Source of the DNA: Glandiceps talaboti
Lineage: Eukaryota; Hemichordata; Enteropneusta; Spengelidae
DNA length: 64,000 bases
Direction of reading: 5' to 3'
Assembly: GCF_964340395.1 (NCBI RefSeq)
Contig: NC_135552.1
Coordinates: forward strand, 19,219,681 to 19,283,680
The translations under genes and the position numbers were made by a program. Each line of letters begins with the position of its first letter. The first letter of the stretch is position 1. Of this stretch, positions 1 to 10,946 are shown piece after piece. The notes under the pieces are model-generated. The model was not told the DNA's origin and ran no database searches. It was given only the letters and a program-made list of their open reading frames with translations.

Positions 1-297
1 CAACTTCATGGCCTTCAATTTAATACAGGCATATGGTTTGTAATGTACTAGGTACATTAACGAATAAAAAAAGAGAGAATGGAATTGCATTTTAACACAA
101 GTACATCTATATCAATAAATGGATGATTGCGCAATGAAATCGAGGTATACGTGGTATTTCCAATAGCATAGACATACATAGTTCACACAGCTCCAGGTGA
201 GTGAGTGACCTTCGCCCTTGCCACGTCTAATGCTTTTAGATTGCTATACACTTCACTGTGAATATTCAAACAAATAATATATAAAGACACAAACCCT

Positions 298-519
298 CTA
301 TTTGTCTTGTTTCTTGTTTTGTTGCTTCTTAATTTCTTTGTCCTTCTGCTTCTGCTCCGCGTTTTTAATGTGGGTAACTGTTTTCCTGACGTCAGCGTTC
401 GGGTCAGGTCGTTTGTTTTCCACTACCTCTTGTTTCGACCTGCCCTTTCCACTGGAAGCGCTATGAAGTTGCTTAAAATTATATTCATCATATTCGTCGA
501 GATATTCTTCGTCTGCCAT
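298..519 (-). CDS. NUPR1: NUPR1-like small basic nuclear protein
   Basis: One uninterrupted 73-codon frame, ATG at 517-519 and stop at 298-300. The N-terminus is acidic and rich in Tyr and Asp (LDEYDEYNF), followed by a Gly/Lys/Arg segment (GKGRSKQE), an Arg-Pro-Asp-Pro element and a basic tail (IKNAEQKQKDKE, then KKQQNKKQDK). This order matches the NUPR1/p8 family (Phospho_p8), where LDE.D.Y, KGR.K.E, RP.P and a lysine-rich end recur; human NUPR1 is 82 aa. Known members are intrinsically disordered, stress-induced chromatin-associated proteins; the bipartite basic tail suggests nuclear entry. The start follows an in-frame MADEEYLDE that fits the family N-terminus. Upstream non-coding exons may exist. 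An overlapping plus-strand frame is a shadow. Family assignment is from residue pattern only. Confidence 0.8.
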   Translation of the reverse strand: MADEEYLDEYDEYNFKQLHSASSGKGRSKQEVVENKRPDPNADVRKTVTHIKNAEQKQKDKEIKKQQNKKQDK

Positions 520-791
520 GGCGTTGTTTTCCCAATTGTCGGGTGGAAATACGGCGAATTTCTATTAAATATGTTTATATGCGTGCACGAGACCAAAGCA
601 ACAGTGTTTACACATCCATCATCAGTCACATGTTCTGTGATGTCAGAGGGCGACGACGACGGTCTTGGGGACGTATACGCCTGATTGGTTGAATATTATG
701 TTGTGTTACTGTTAGCATATAATTTGTAATGTTTTCTGTTGTCTGGGTTTGAACTCAAACAATACTTATTTAATATACTAGTAATTGTAAT

Positions 792-793
<2 letters not shown>

Positions 794-859
<66 letters not shown>
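794..859. repeat. (CA)n microsatellite
   Basis: About 33 uninterrupted CA dinucleotides upstream of NUPR1. The Cys-Val stretch in the reverse-strand frame over it is a repeat artefact. Confidence 0.95.
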
Positions 860-861
<2 letters not shown>

Positions 862-2332
862 GTGGATTGAGCCTGTAGGAATGCATTTCCCACTTCATCT
901 GGGAAATTATGCCAAGATTTTTTTCCAGCAAAAAGCGAAATGACACTAAGAAACAATGCATAACAGTATCCCTTTCTAGTACAATAAAAATGTGCGATTA
1001 GCTTTGCACAGGGGCTCAAACGTGGTCAAATAATTGCTTCACTATTTACATTTATTTTATTATCATTTCTGCTTTTTTTTCATTAACTAGGTGTTCTATA
1101 AATATTTGAAAAGTTGGTTTTGTGTGCAACTTTTCTTTAAATTTTTACATGTTTGTTGGTTCTATGTTGAAGATTAATAGTATAAAGCCAGATGTTTTGT
1201 GATAACCTCATTTCTCATGTGCGCCCTCAGGCGGTGAAATTTGTAAATGTGCGAGTGTTTTGTTTAAAAGTGTGACTTTATATTGTGCTGCAGAAACAGG
1301 TACATTCTCAGAATTGACTCCGATCGACTTACTCCATCTGCAAGCAGAACTACCCATGGATGTTATCCAACCAGACTTCTGCCTGTCAAGCATTAATCTA
1401 GATGACTTTAATGTGTATATGAATTGATCAAAATAGTATCGATTATAGTAAAAGTTTTAGTACTTTACAAGTTGGGCTAAATACTCATGTTGACCTGATT
1501 AGAAATGAGGTGTTTTCCCTACAATTTATAGATACATATGGTTTACATGTACTAATATACTGCCAAGTTACAAGCATTGTCATTGTTTATACTCTTGTAA
1601 CGACAAGGTAAAAAAGCGATTACTGGAGTGTAGAATCTAGAAGTCTAAATGTCATGATGACATTACAAACTTAAGCCGAGTTTTGAAACTTTAACCAAGT
1701 TAAAATACTTGCATCAAACCTCAATAAAACTATTTTAACATTATGTCGATGTTGATGCACACTTTCTATGATATCATAATTATCTTCTGGCATTGTTAGA
1801 ATAGTTGTCGTATTTTAGGGATTTCCTCAATTTTTAATACGTATTGAAACTTACATGAGATCGTTTTTGAGTCGTATCTTAATACCAATTTCAGTTCAGG
1901 CAATTGCAAACAATTATGCTTCAGTATGTAGAATACTGCGAGTACCTTTTATAAATGCAGCAAGTGATGTGCCCCAACATGTACAAAACTCAGCTTGTGC
2001 CCTTTTAAAATCATGGGTACTATGTAACATGACATCAGATATCCTCTCACAACATACTAAGGCCAAATAAAAAAAAGTTGTTTGGTTCCGGTTACCTGAA
2101 CCCACCTAGTTTTTCACGCCAACTCTTAACTTTTTTTTATGTATTTGAGAAAAATATTAATAAAATCATGAAAACTCGCAAGAAATAGTGGGTGCGGAAA
2201 CTGACATCAACTTAAAAAGACAACATAAAACTATTCTTTCAATCTGTAATGGCTGTACATGATAGGAAGAAATAAACAATACAGAGACCATTCGGAAAAC
2301 AATGGAAAACCTTAACTAGACACTCGCACATG

Positions 2333-2370
<38 letters not shown>
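2333..2370. repeat. A38 homopolymer
   Basis: Run of 38 A on the + strand, about 110 bp beyond the EEF1B2 poly(A) signal. It could be the tail of a retroposed sequence, but no target-site duplication was identified. Confidence 0.9.
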
Positions 2371-2373
<3 letters not shown>

Positions 2374-2482
2374 ACCTACCCCACCTATTTTAAAATTGAA
2401 TGTAATCAGAACCACACAATTTTTTTTTAACGCCTAATGACAAACACAGATACAACTTGATAGAATGGCCCTGAAAGACACT

Positions 2483-2488
2483 TTTATT
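2483..2488 (-). terminator. EEF1B2 polyadenylation signal
   Basis: AATAAA on the minus strand, about 112 nt downstream of the EEF1B2 stop codon. This gives a short 3'UTR typical of translation-factor mRNAs. Confidence 0.7.
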
Positions 2489-2599
2489 GACAAGTGTATA
2501 GAGTGACTGAAATGTCACACAGATTTATGGTCACACGAGTATAAAGATGAAGAATATCCAAGATGGCAGACAAGATGGAATATCAAAGATGGCAGAAAT

Positions 2600-5500
2600 T
2601 TACAATTTGTTGAAAGCTGCAACATCTACAGATTGGACTAGATCTTCATGAGCTGTAATTTCCTCCTCAAGGAAATCTGTACCAATCTGCAATAAGAAGA
2701 AATCATCATGTTTAAGCCAACATGTCTGGTTGGGAAAATGTGCATGTTGACCAAGACAGGAGTGTATGGAATGTGTCATATTTCTTAAGAGTGTACAAGG
2801 TAAACGTCATTTAGTGAAATATAACCCTGTAAGTCACTATTGATCATAAAAGTAGTATGTACAACATTCTTCAGATGTTTTTGCTATTCCATTATATTGC
2901 ATGATTTAGACAAAAGCTGGTTATACAAAGTTGTATTATAAAGCTGCAATATGTCTGTGATTGTTACTGTTTTTGTTAGAAAGAGTTTTCAATATTACGG
3001 TGGTTTTTATACTTGACTTACTTTATCGTCCTCTACAACACAGGAGATCTGTAATTTTTTAATGCCATAGCCAACTGGTACAAGTTTTGCTGTGACAACA
3101 AGAAAGAAAGTAAACATGAGAAACTAGCAGGCAAACTGATGGTTGAAATAACCCTAAGGAACTAAATATTACTAACAGACAACATTATTACCATGTTCAG
3201 AGCTCTTATTACCTTTCTGAGTACCCTTATTACCATGTTCAAGGCCTGTATTATTTTGTTAAGGGCCTATATTACCTTAAGTGCCCTTATCACCTTGTCG
3301 AGGGCACTATTTAATAAAGTTCAGGGCCCTCATCACTTTGTTGAGGGTCCACCCTCATTACCTAGTTGAGCACCCTTATTACCTTTCTGAGGTCCCTTAT
3401 TACTGTTGTGGGAGAACACTTGCAACTGAAAAGTTAGAGAAAACTCTCATCATACTCTTGATGGTCTTCCCAACAATCATCAAGCATACAAAACAAGTAC
3501 ACAAATCATAGTAAATTTGGTCGTAACCCCCTTCAGTTCAAGTTCATGTAAAAGACAGTGGCCATAGCAAGGTAATGGAATAAGTACAGAACCAACCCAG
3601 CAGTTTTCTTCATTACAGTACCTATTTCATAAACAATTCACCTGATTATACAGCTATGCTACTGGAAAACTTATAACAGTTTCATAACTTACATGCTCCC
3701 CAAACCAAACCATCAGCTTTAACTTGTCTAACTTTTTCTTCAATTTCTTTCATATCGGTTTCGTCATCCCATGGTTTGACGTCCAAAATAATCATAGATT
3801 TTGCTATGACACCAGGTTCTAAAATTAAAGTAGAAGAAAGAGGTGAGTATACCGTGCATAAACGATTTAGAACAAAACATATGGAATATATACTTCATCG
3901 TTCTATGTCACAACAACGCATGTCTACATCACTGTTTTGCTGTGTTCAAAATATGAGTCAAAAAGTTCAAAATTGCCATTACTTTCCCTATTTTTTCTTT
4001 GATATTACTGGCGCTGGTATAATTATGTTTTCTCCAATATTTTTCTTCATTCAGCCAGAAAATCCTCGAGACCTAAGGGTTGCCATTACTCGTCGAGCGA
4101 CTCATAGTGGCAAGGTCACTCATATTTTCCTTGGCTGAACAAAGAAAAATTTTTGGGCATAACATCTAAGTATTAGTTATGATATGAACGGTGTAATGCT
4201 ACTGACAGCTTTATAAGGCTGCACACAGTTTAAGTTCATCATTTCATCCAGTTGACCATAAGTTTCCCATTGACCTACACCATTGATTATGAAGACCATC
4301 ACATTTCATGCCTGTCTGTTACAACTTTTGTGTACATCTCTTTATCAATGAAAGAGGACAAATGTGCCCCAAGAGGACAAATGTGCCCCTCGTTCATTAA
4401 TCATAAATCAATATTGTAAACACACTCACTTTTAGACTTCTTTGCTGCATATTGTGCCAAACGTTCTTCCTTAAGTTTTTCTGCTGCAGCATCAGCCTAG
4501 TGAAGATAAAAAGCGAAGTTTATATAACACAGAACAAATCATTATCTCTAGTTGCGGGTGGTTAATACGCTAAAAAAAAAAATTCATCAAAGATTTCCGA
4601 TCAGGACCTGCTCAACACCCCTTAGGTTTTAAATTGAATGCTTATAGCTGATATAAGAACTTTGCCAATTATTTAGCTTACCTCCTCATCAGAGCCAAAC
4701 AGATCAATATCATCATCATCATCATCATCTTCATCATCATCTCCACCTGCCGCTGCAGCTGGTGCACCTGCTGGTCCATACTCGCCTACAGGTTTCTTTA
4801 CACCAGGTAGACTGAAATGGAAATTTCAAAATCTATTTTAACAGTGTTGTCAAAAGCAATGCTTATTAATGCAATACTATTAATTCAAACCATTTATGCT
4901 TATGCAATCATTTAATTATTGGCAGATCTGGTCGCACGTTAATTAAATAATCTAATAGTAATACTGCTGAATTTCAGTTCTGTTGCTACAAAATAATGTA
5001 TTTGTTTCTTTCAAGTGAGTATGTCTGTAAGTGTGTGTAGGTGTGTATAAATGTATGTATGTATGTATGTATGTATGTATGTATGTATGTATGTATGTAT
5101 GTATGTATGTATGTATGTATGTATGTATGTATGTATGTATGTGCATAATCTCATTACAAGTAAGTTGTAACAATAAACTTGGTATTTATAAAACCATGTT
5201 CTGACCCATGAGGGCAACAAGTGTTGCTGAAGTTTGGTTCTTACCTTGTAAACTGGCTGGAATAGGACTTGACTTGGTTATACCATCTCAGTAGATGAAA
5301 TAGGTCAGCTGAGGGTAGACCAGATAGAGCTTCAAACACTGCTACATCAGCCTGTGAAACGGTGTAACTGTTGACATTAAAAAACACAAACCACTTTTGT
5401 AAATCACTTATGTAGTTATTATTGTAACACTAAACGGTCAGTTTTTTACTTCATTGAAGTTTTGGCCAGAAAGCTGGTGTAAATTTGTATTGGGTTGTTA

Positions 5501-6526
5501 AAGTTGCTTGCTATAACTTGACATCAATAGCCTCACCACATAGTTAGAACTGAGGAGGAAAGTGGGAGCAGTACCATGTATAAACATGATTACTGTAATA
5601 TGAATGTCCATATGTCTAATTTTAGGTGAAAACATAACCACAATGGAAATGCTAGGCGTGAGGGGAGATGATAAGTCAAAATCCCCACATGACTTGACTC
5701 TTGCTTACTCTAATGTTAACTACCTGCTACTTTACCTGATGCTTAAAAAATCATAGCTCATGGGGGGGGGGGGGGTTCTACAGGTGAACAAGTCCTGGTT
5801 TTGCATCTGATGTTATCTTATAAGTGAGTTGTGCATATAATATTTTGTTTTCAATGTTTGATGCAAAAAATTAGTAATGTCATGAAGATCAATTTCTACC
5901 TACCACTGGCACTAGAACTGGAAGACACTTTAAAACCCAATGCATTCTTTTCAAGGCTGAGGATGACATTGGTAAAAATGTAGCTTTTGCTTCAAATAAT
6001 ATATACTAAGGACGGTACACACACAAAATTTGTCTTTGCGGTACAGAACAGTGCATGTGTGTATGAGTTACACAAGTCAATCTCGTCCAATCTGACAAGT
6101 GTGTGTCTGTGAGTGGGGGGGGGGGGAGAGGGGGGGTTAACTAATTCTTGGCCATGGCCTGAGGTCTTCACGTGTGATATTTTTTCATTGAAAATTTAAA
6201 TAAACTTGTATAGAGTGTACTATTTAAGTACATTACTGTAGTCAATATGAGGTTGATAACTTTCGTCAATGGTACCACATAACGGTTAACCGTATTGTTT
6301 TATGTAACGGTACACGGTAGTGTTAACGAAGCTTTTGACACGACAGCTAGTTGCTGGCGTAAGTTCACACAGCTGTGTTGCCATGCCGGTCAACCACACC
6401 GCAAAGTAAGTCCCATTTTTCACCATTTCCCCCGTTATTTACTTACCCTTCTATGTAGCTACGATCAGCTAAGAAGTCATTCAATGCCTTCTGACCAGCC
6501 TGGCTCTTTAGATCACCGAAACCCAT
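2600..6526 (-). CDS. EEF1B2: translation elongation factor 1-beta (eEF1B alpha)
   Basis: Guanine-nucleotide exchange subunit that reloads eEF1A with GTP in the cytosol. Coding exons in transcript order: 6447-6526, 5245-5367, 4682-4811, 4430-4496, 3693-3818, 3022-3089, 2600-2686 (681 nt, 226 aa; human 225). All introns are GT-AG and phases close. Residues 1 to about 90 form the GST-like N-terminal domain (start [11 protein letters not shown], then [11 protein letters not shown] and [11 protein letters not shown]). Next come an acidic run and the casein-kinase-type motif [10 protein letters not shown]. The C-terminal exchange domain begins near [16 protein letters not shown] and includes [26 protein letters not shown] and the ending [14 protein letters not shown], all diagnostic. 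The gene is head-to-head with NDUFS1. The family is usually a TOP mRNA; pyrimidine-rich sequence lies upstream around 6590-6600, but the start site is not proven. Confidence 0.97.
3190..3410. repeat. degenerate ~25-35 bp minisatellite in EEF1B2 intron 5
   Basis: Repeated variants of a unit containing 'cccttattacctttctgag', interspersed with 'gttcagggccct'-like segments, about eight diverged units. Purely intronic. Confidence 0.65.
4021..4166. mobile_element. palindromic MITE-like element in EEF1B2 intron 4
   Basis: Two imperfect inverted arms. The left arm contains 'atatttttcttcattcagcc' and the right arm reads 'ttggctgaacaaagaaaaat' about 70 bp later. A related single arm occurs at 48474-48533 in a POLR1B intron, so this is a dispersed family. 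No coding capacity. Confidence 0.6.
5051..5142. repeat. (ATGT)n microsatellite
   Basis: About 22 tandem tetranucleotides in EEF1B2 intron 2. The His-Thr-Tyr-Ile frames on the reverse strand are repeat artefacts. Confidence 0.95.
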
Positions 6527-7925
6527 CGTAATATTTCAAAAGTTTCACAGAGCCTGGTTGAAAACTAAGCAGCGACGTGTGCGTATGGGAGATAAAAGGG
6601 TTGGACCACATGTGCAAACTCCCTAGCTTGGCACATTTGTGTCATCTCCAGGCTCATGCCTCTGCATGAGACGTAATAATTTCACAGTCATGGGCCCGGG
6701 AGTGAGTGGTGTGAAAATATATTGACTCTTTCAAAGTCTCGGTGACACACTTTTTAAGTAAGAAATTAAAATTTTTCATATTTATATTTTCATTTTCGAA
6801 CTATAAACATGATTTTGTTGTATATTTCATTTGGGTTTTAATAGGACAAAAGTTAATCATGTTCATCTAAAACTATTATGTTGTATGGAGTGGAAGCTGA
6901 TGGTAAAAAGTATCAAATGCATTTGGTGAAAACTACTACATTTACAAGATCAAATACATTCACATCACATCACATCACATCACATCACATGTAATGAACA
7001 TGTATCCATTACATGCATTATCCTTTAGAACTGTATCTATTACGAGTTGCTTAGAGGGTCATGCAATAGCATGACAATCGGCGATGAGGGCGCTCTCGGG
7101 TACCCGCATCGCTCATCAAGTCAGTCATCCAGTACACGTACGTACGGGGATGGGATAGCAAACCATATTCACAAGGTTGACTCTTCCATTGCTCAATTTG
7201 ATGGCATCTCTTTAAAAGAAATATATGCAATTAGGGTTTAAAAAAACCCAGATTCCATTATAAGTAAATTAGTTTTTTATCAGATGAGAACTAAAATGGT
7301 TCAACCTCCCCTGGCACCGCAAACTAAAAGAATTTAGTTTTTATCAAATATATCCTACACTGACCTATTTATCTCCTCCCTAAATGAGAACGAAAACAGT
7401 CGTTTTTGTAATCGTTTATTACAGATATATACAGATATAGTACAAATTGCATCATTGGATAGGGTATTTAAATTAGCTACAATAATTGCACCATTAGTTT
7501 TGATTTTGAGTTGTTTCTTAAAAACTTTTTTTTTTAACGTTTTTGTTTCGGCGTTTAAAACTTAAGTTTGAGTGCAAACCCCGAAGGATAAAAAACCCAA
7601 AAAGAACAAAAAATCAAAGCTCAAAATCAAAAACTAACGCTACTAGCATTAATCACCTTTCACAGGGTCATCATTGTTGGTATTTATCCAGGTATTTGCA
7701 CCCTTCATTATTTCATTAATTCGCACTATTGCAATTTAGATACCTCCACTGAATATGCTTGAAATTAGCTCTGGAAATATACACGCTGAGGATTCCGACT
7801 GAAGAGACGCGTCGGAGTTCTCGGAGAGTATATTATCAGTATCATGTTGAACTACTTGAAGAAGTTTACATGTATTTCCATTTATTTTCCATTCGTTTGA
7901 AAGAGCGACCTCTTGAGGCCATGAT
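6527..7925. other. EEF1B2/NDUFS1 divergent intergenic region
   Basis: This separates the EEF1B2 start (minus) from the presumed NDUFS1 first exon (plus). It contains a (CACAT)6 pentamer array at 6961-6990 and a small hairpin (gggttt/aaaccc) near 7234-7249. No coding exon recognised. The EEF1B2 promoter should lie near 6550-6650. Confidence 0.6.
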
Positions 7926-7980
7926 TTCCCACAATGCAACACTGTAGAGTCGCCATATTGGGACGACGAAGCCAGATTAG
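7926..7980 (+). promoter_or_regulatory. NDUFS1 core promoter and probable 5' non-coding exon
   Basis: TTCCCACAATGCAACACT at 7926-7943 matches about 16 of 18 positions of the ZNF143/Staf consensus as I recall it. GCCATATTG at about 7952-7960 matches the YY1 core, which is typically near start sites. A strong 5' splice site (AG|GTAAGTG) follows at 7980/7981, and an acceptor lies just before the NDUFS1 ATG at 8651 (CAG at 8640-8642 or 8647-8649). This suggests a non-coding first exon ending at 7980. It is an inference from motifs; no transcript evidence. Confidence 0.5.
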
Positions 7981-8642
7981 GTAAGTGTGAATGTGGTGTA
8001 AACAAATTGTTTTAATAAATATTGTTCTTTCATCGCTAAAACTGACATGTTTATAATTTAGATTGTTTGGTGCTAATATCAACGCATGCAAGCATTCAAC
8101 AAACGTTAGATGCGCTCGAACCGTAACAAACTGATGGTGTCCTCCACACTGTGTTCGACCTTTCAAGATAGATGGCAAGCTCACGTAACCTGCAGACGGT
8201 GACGCACGGTCATTTCCAGGTTTCATCCAGTTTATTGAGGTCAGGGCAGAGCAGGGTGGTGCAGGAAACTCTATCTTTGTGTTGTATCTCCCCGTACACA
8301 ACATGTGCCTTTAGAATGAATACGAGGCATGAATGCAACCAGCCTAGTGACAAATGCATAATAATATTACACTGTAAGTGTAACGTGTAAATATTAAATG
8401 GTGACAATGACATATTGAAACGTACGTACCGGTAAATTTGTAAGTTCGGTGATATCCACATGTATGCTTGCGGTCAGATCAGTTTTCTTATGCTATTGCC
8501 AACCCTACGCCTTCCAAAGATACAGTATTTGTGTTAAATTTTGGTAAATTGTCAACATTCTTGGTGTGAAACAAGTTTTCAGATTTTGTACAGACAAACT
8601 TCAAAAGTCGCAAACAAAATATGATAAATACATTTCTTTCAG
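7981..8642 (+). other. putative NDUFS1 5'UTR intron
   Basis: It begins with a near-perfect donor and ends with a pyrimidine-rich acceptor 8 nt before the start codon. No other gene-like content seen. Confidence 0.4.
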
Positions 8643-8650
8643 CTTTCAGA

Positions 8651-8918
8651 ATGTTGAGGGCATGCACACCATTGGCTAGGGTGTGGAGTACCACCTCCCG
8701 ACTAGCTATCTTGCCAACTAGTCAGAGGTTAAACTCGTCAGCTGCACCACCTCCAGAAAAGTTGGAAGTCTTCATTGATGACAAACGAGTACTGGTGGAC
8801 CCAGGCACAACAATCCTACAAGTAAGTCAACAATATGTTCATCATGATCATTTTTTTTTGGCAGAAATCTTCAGTAAACTATAGATAGTAGCATCCTTAT
8901 AAATTTAGATGATGATGG

Positions 8919-8965
<47 letters not shown>

Positions 8966-10915
8966 CAACGGCAACGGTGGCAGCGACGATGACGATGATG
9001 ATCACATGCATAAAAAGAAGCTCTTTCACTTCAAACTGAAAGAGAGCGTGTGTTACTTGTGTGAGAAGCCAGTTATTGACACTTTGTAGCAATTTCCCTG
9101 AATACGAGAGAGATGAGCCATAGCACTATAAAATACAGCATTATACTATCATTAATGTTAGGCCTAGTTTCCATATTGAAGGAGTATTATAAGGCCACAG
9201 GTTAGGTAAAATTAGTGTTGATAAACACAATAATCAATAAACCCTGTTTCTGTCAAAAGAGGTATACTGTAGCTGCAGCTTATATGATATCAATATAAAC
9301 CAGCTATAGAAAACAATTGCGAAAAGTTTTCATTGTTTTTTGGTGAAAATCTCCAGAAACTAGAGAAATGTCAACAAGAGTAGGTGCAGGTTACCATGTG
9401 CTGGGCTTGAAAAAAGTTTGGTTGGGTTTGAAAAAAGTTAGTAATTTATTTTTACATATGATTCCACTCACCTCAAGAAAGAGCTGCTGATCACTAGTAT
9501 TCCAGCTAATAAATCATAATTACAATACTAAATTTCAATCCTTTACTGCATAATTTTAACAATTCAGTAGCTAAAGATGTTTCTCTAATATGTTTCACTA
9601 ACAACTGAACTGGTGTATTTTAGGCATGTGCCATGGTAGGAGTGGAAATTCCCAGATTCTGTTATCATGATCGACTTTCCATTGCTGGAAACTGTAGAAT
9701 GTGTCTGGTTGAAGTAGAGAAGTCACCCAAGGTAAGTTTAGTGTGAAATCCAGTTGTAGGAAATACTATCAGGAGTATTGAAGTAAATTAAAAAAAAATC
9801 TTTTGAAATATAATATGGTGTTATATGTAGTCTGAAAGGTCCAGTCATTGGTTTGCCTATGTAACCACTCACTACCTCAAAAAACAATGACTGGATCTTT
9901 CAGGCTAGGTATTAGTGATGTGGTACAGTATTTTTCCTAAGGTGGGGAACCCTGGTAAGAGCAAAGGGGAAATGGGGTAAATTTTGCATAATATCCCATA
10001 CAATCTACTATAATTTTGTTTGGGAACCCTGGTAAAATTAACGGGGAACCCCAGTAGATTGTACCTACTTACTGTCTGTGGTATAACAGTAGGGGTATTC
10101 ATTATCTCAGTTATCTGCCAGGTTCATGTGATTGAAATGTGTGTAGAAGTCATGTCTTAATGTAGGTATTTCCTCATAGCTGTACTGATGATGTACTGGT
10201 ATTCTGAGTTGAATGTATTGACTCATAGATGATAACAAAGTAATATGTTGTGTTTAACAGCCACAAGCTGCATGTGCTATGCCTGTAATGAAAGGATGGA
10301 GAATCAAGACCAACTCAGATATGACCAAGAAGGCAAGGGAAGGTGTAATGGAATTCTTATTGATGAACCATCCACTGGATTGTCCAATCTGTGACCAAGG
10401 AGGAGAATGTGATCTACAGGTAAGTTTATAGGAATGTAGTAGTAGCAATGGAACAGTCAGAGGATTCAAGTTACCCATGCCGTGGTACTAGTACTTTGAT
10501 GGCGGTATTGTAGAAATGTGGTAGCAATAGGAAAGTCAGAGGAATCAAGTTACCCATGCTGTGGTAATAGTACTTTGATGGTGGTATTGTAGAAATGTGG
10601 TAGCAATGGGAAAGTTAGAGGAATCAAGTTACCCATGCTGTATTACTTGTGCTTTGATAATCATGGTGTTGTAGAAATGTGGTAGCAATGGGACTGTCTG
10701 ACTGAAGAATCAACTTACCCACACTTCAGTACTAATGATAATGGTGTTATGAAAGTGTGGGGCAATGGGACTGTCTGACTGAAAATCAAGTTACCTACAC
10801 TTTGGTACTTTGACAGTAGTCTTGCAGTTCTGTACTAGCCTGATCATCTAGAAGTGAACACCTTCCTCCAGCTATCATTTGACTGCTTCATTGACTCACT
10901 TATCATAGTCTGTAT

Positions 10916-10946
<31 letters not shown>

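Larger units (their letters stand above)
520..2482. other. intergenic region between NUPR1 and EEF1B2
   Basis: No coding exon was recognised. It holds a long CA microsatellite, a long A-run and AT-rich sequence. Short frames here have no family-like residues or splice structure. The part next to NUPR1 should contain its promoter, but no convincing TATA box or binding site was seen. Confidence 0.6.

Noticed and set aside
4952-5220. His-Thr-Tyr-Ile repeat frames
   Set aside because: Translation of the ATGT microsatellite.
2687-6446. Search for intronic snoRNAs in EEF1B2, since human EEF1B2 hosts some
   Set aside because: C-box-like TGATGA motifs occur on the minus strand (for example near 4240) but without matching D boxes and terminal stems at the right spacing.
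7882-8461. Overlapping frames of 70-140 codons upstream of NDUFS1
   Set aside because: No conserved motifs, and they overlap the presumed promoter and 5'UTR intron.
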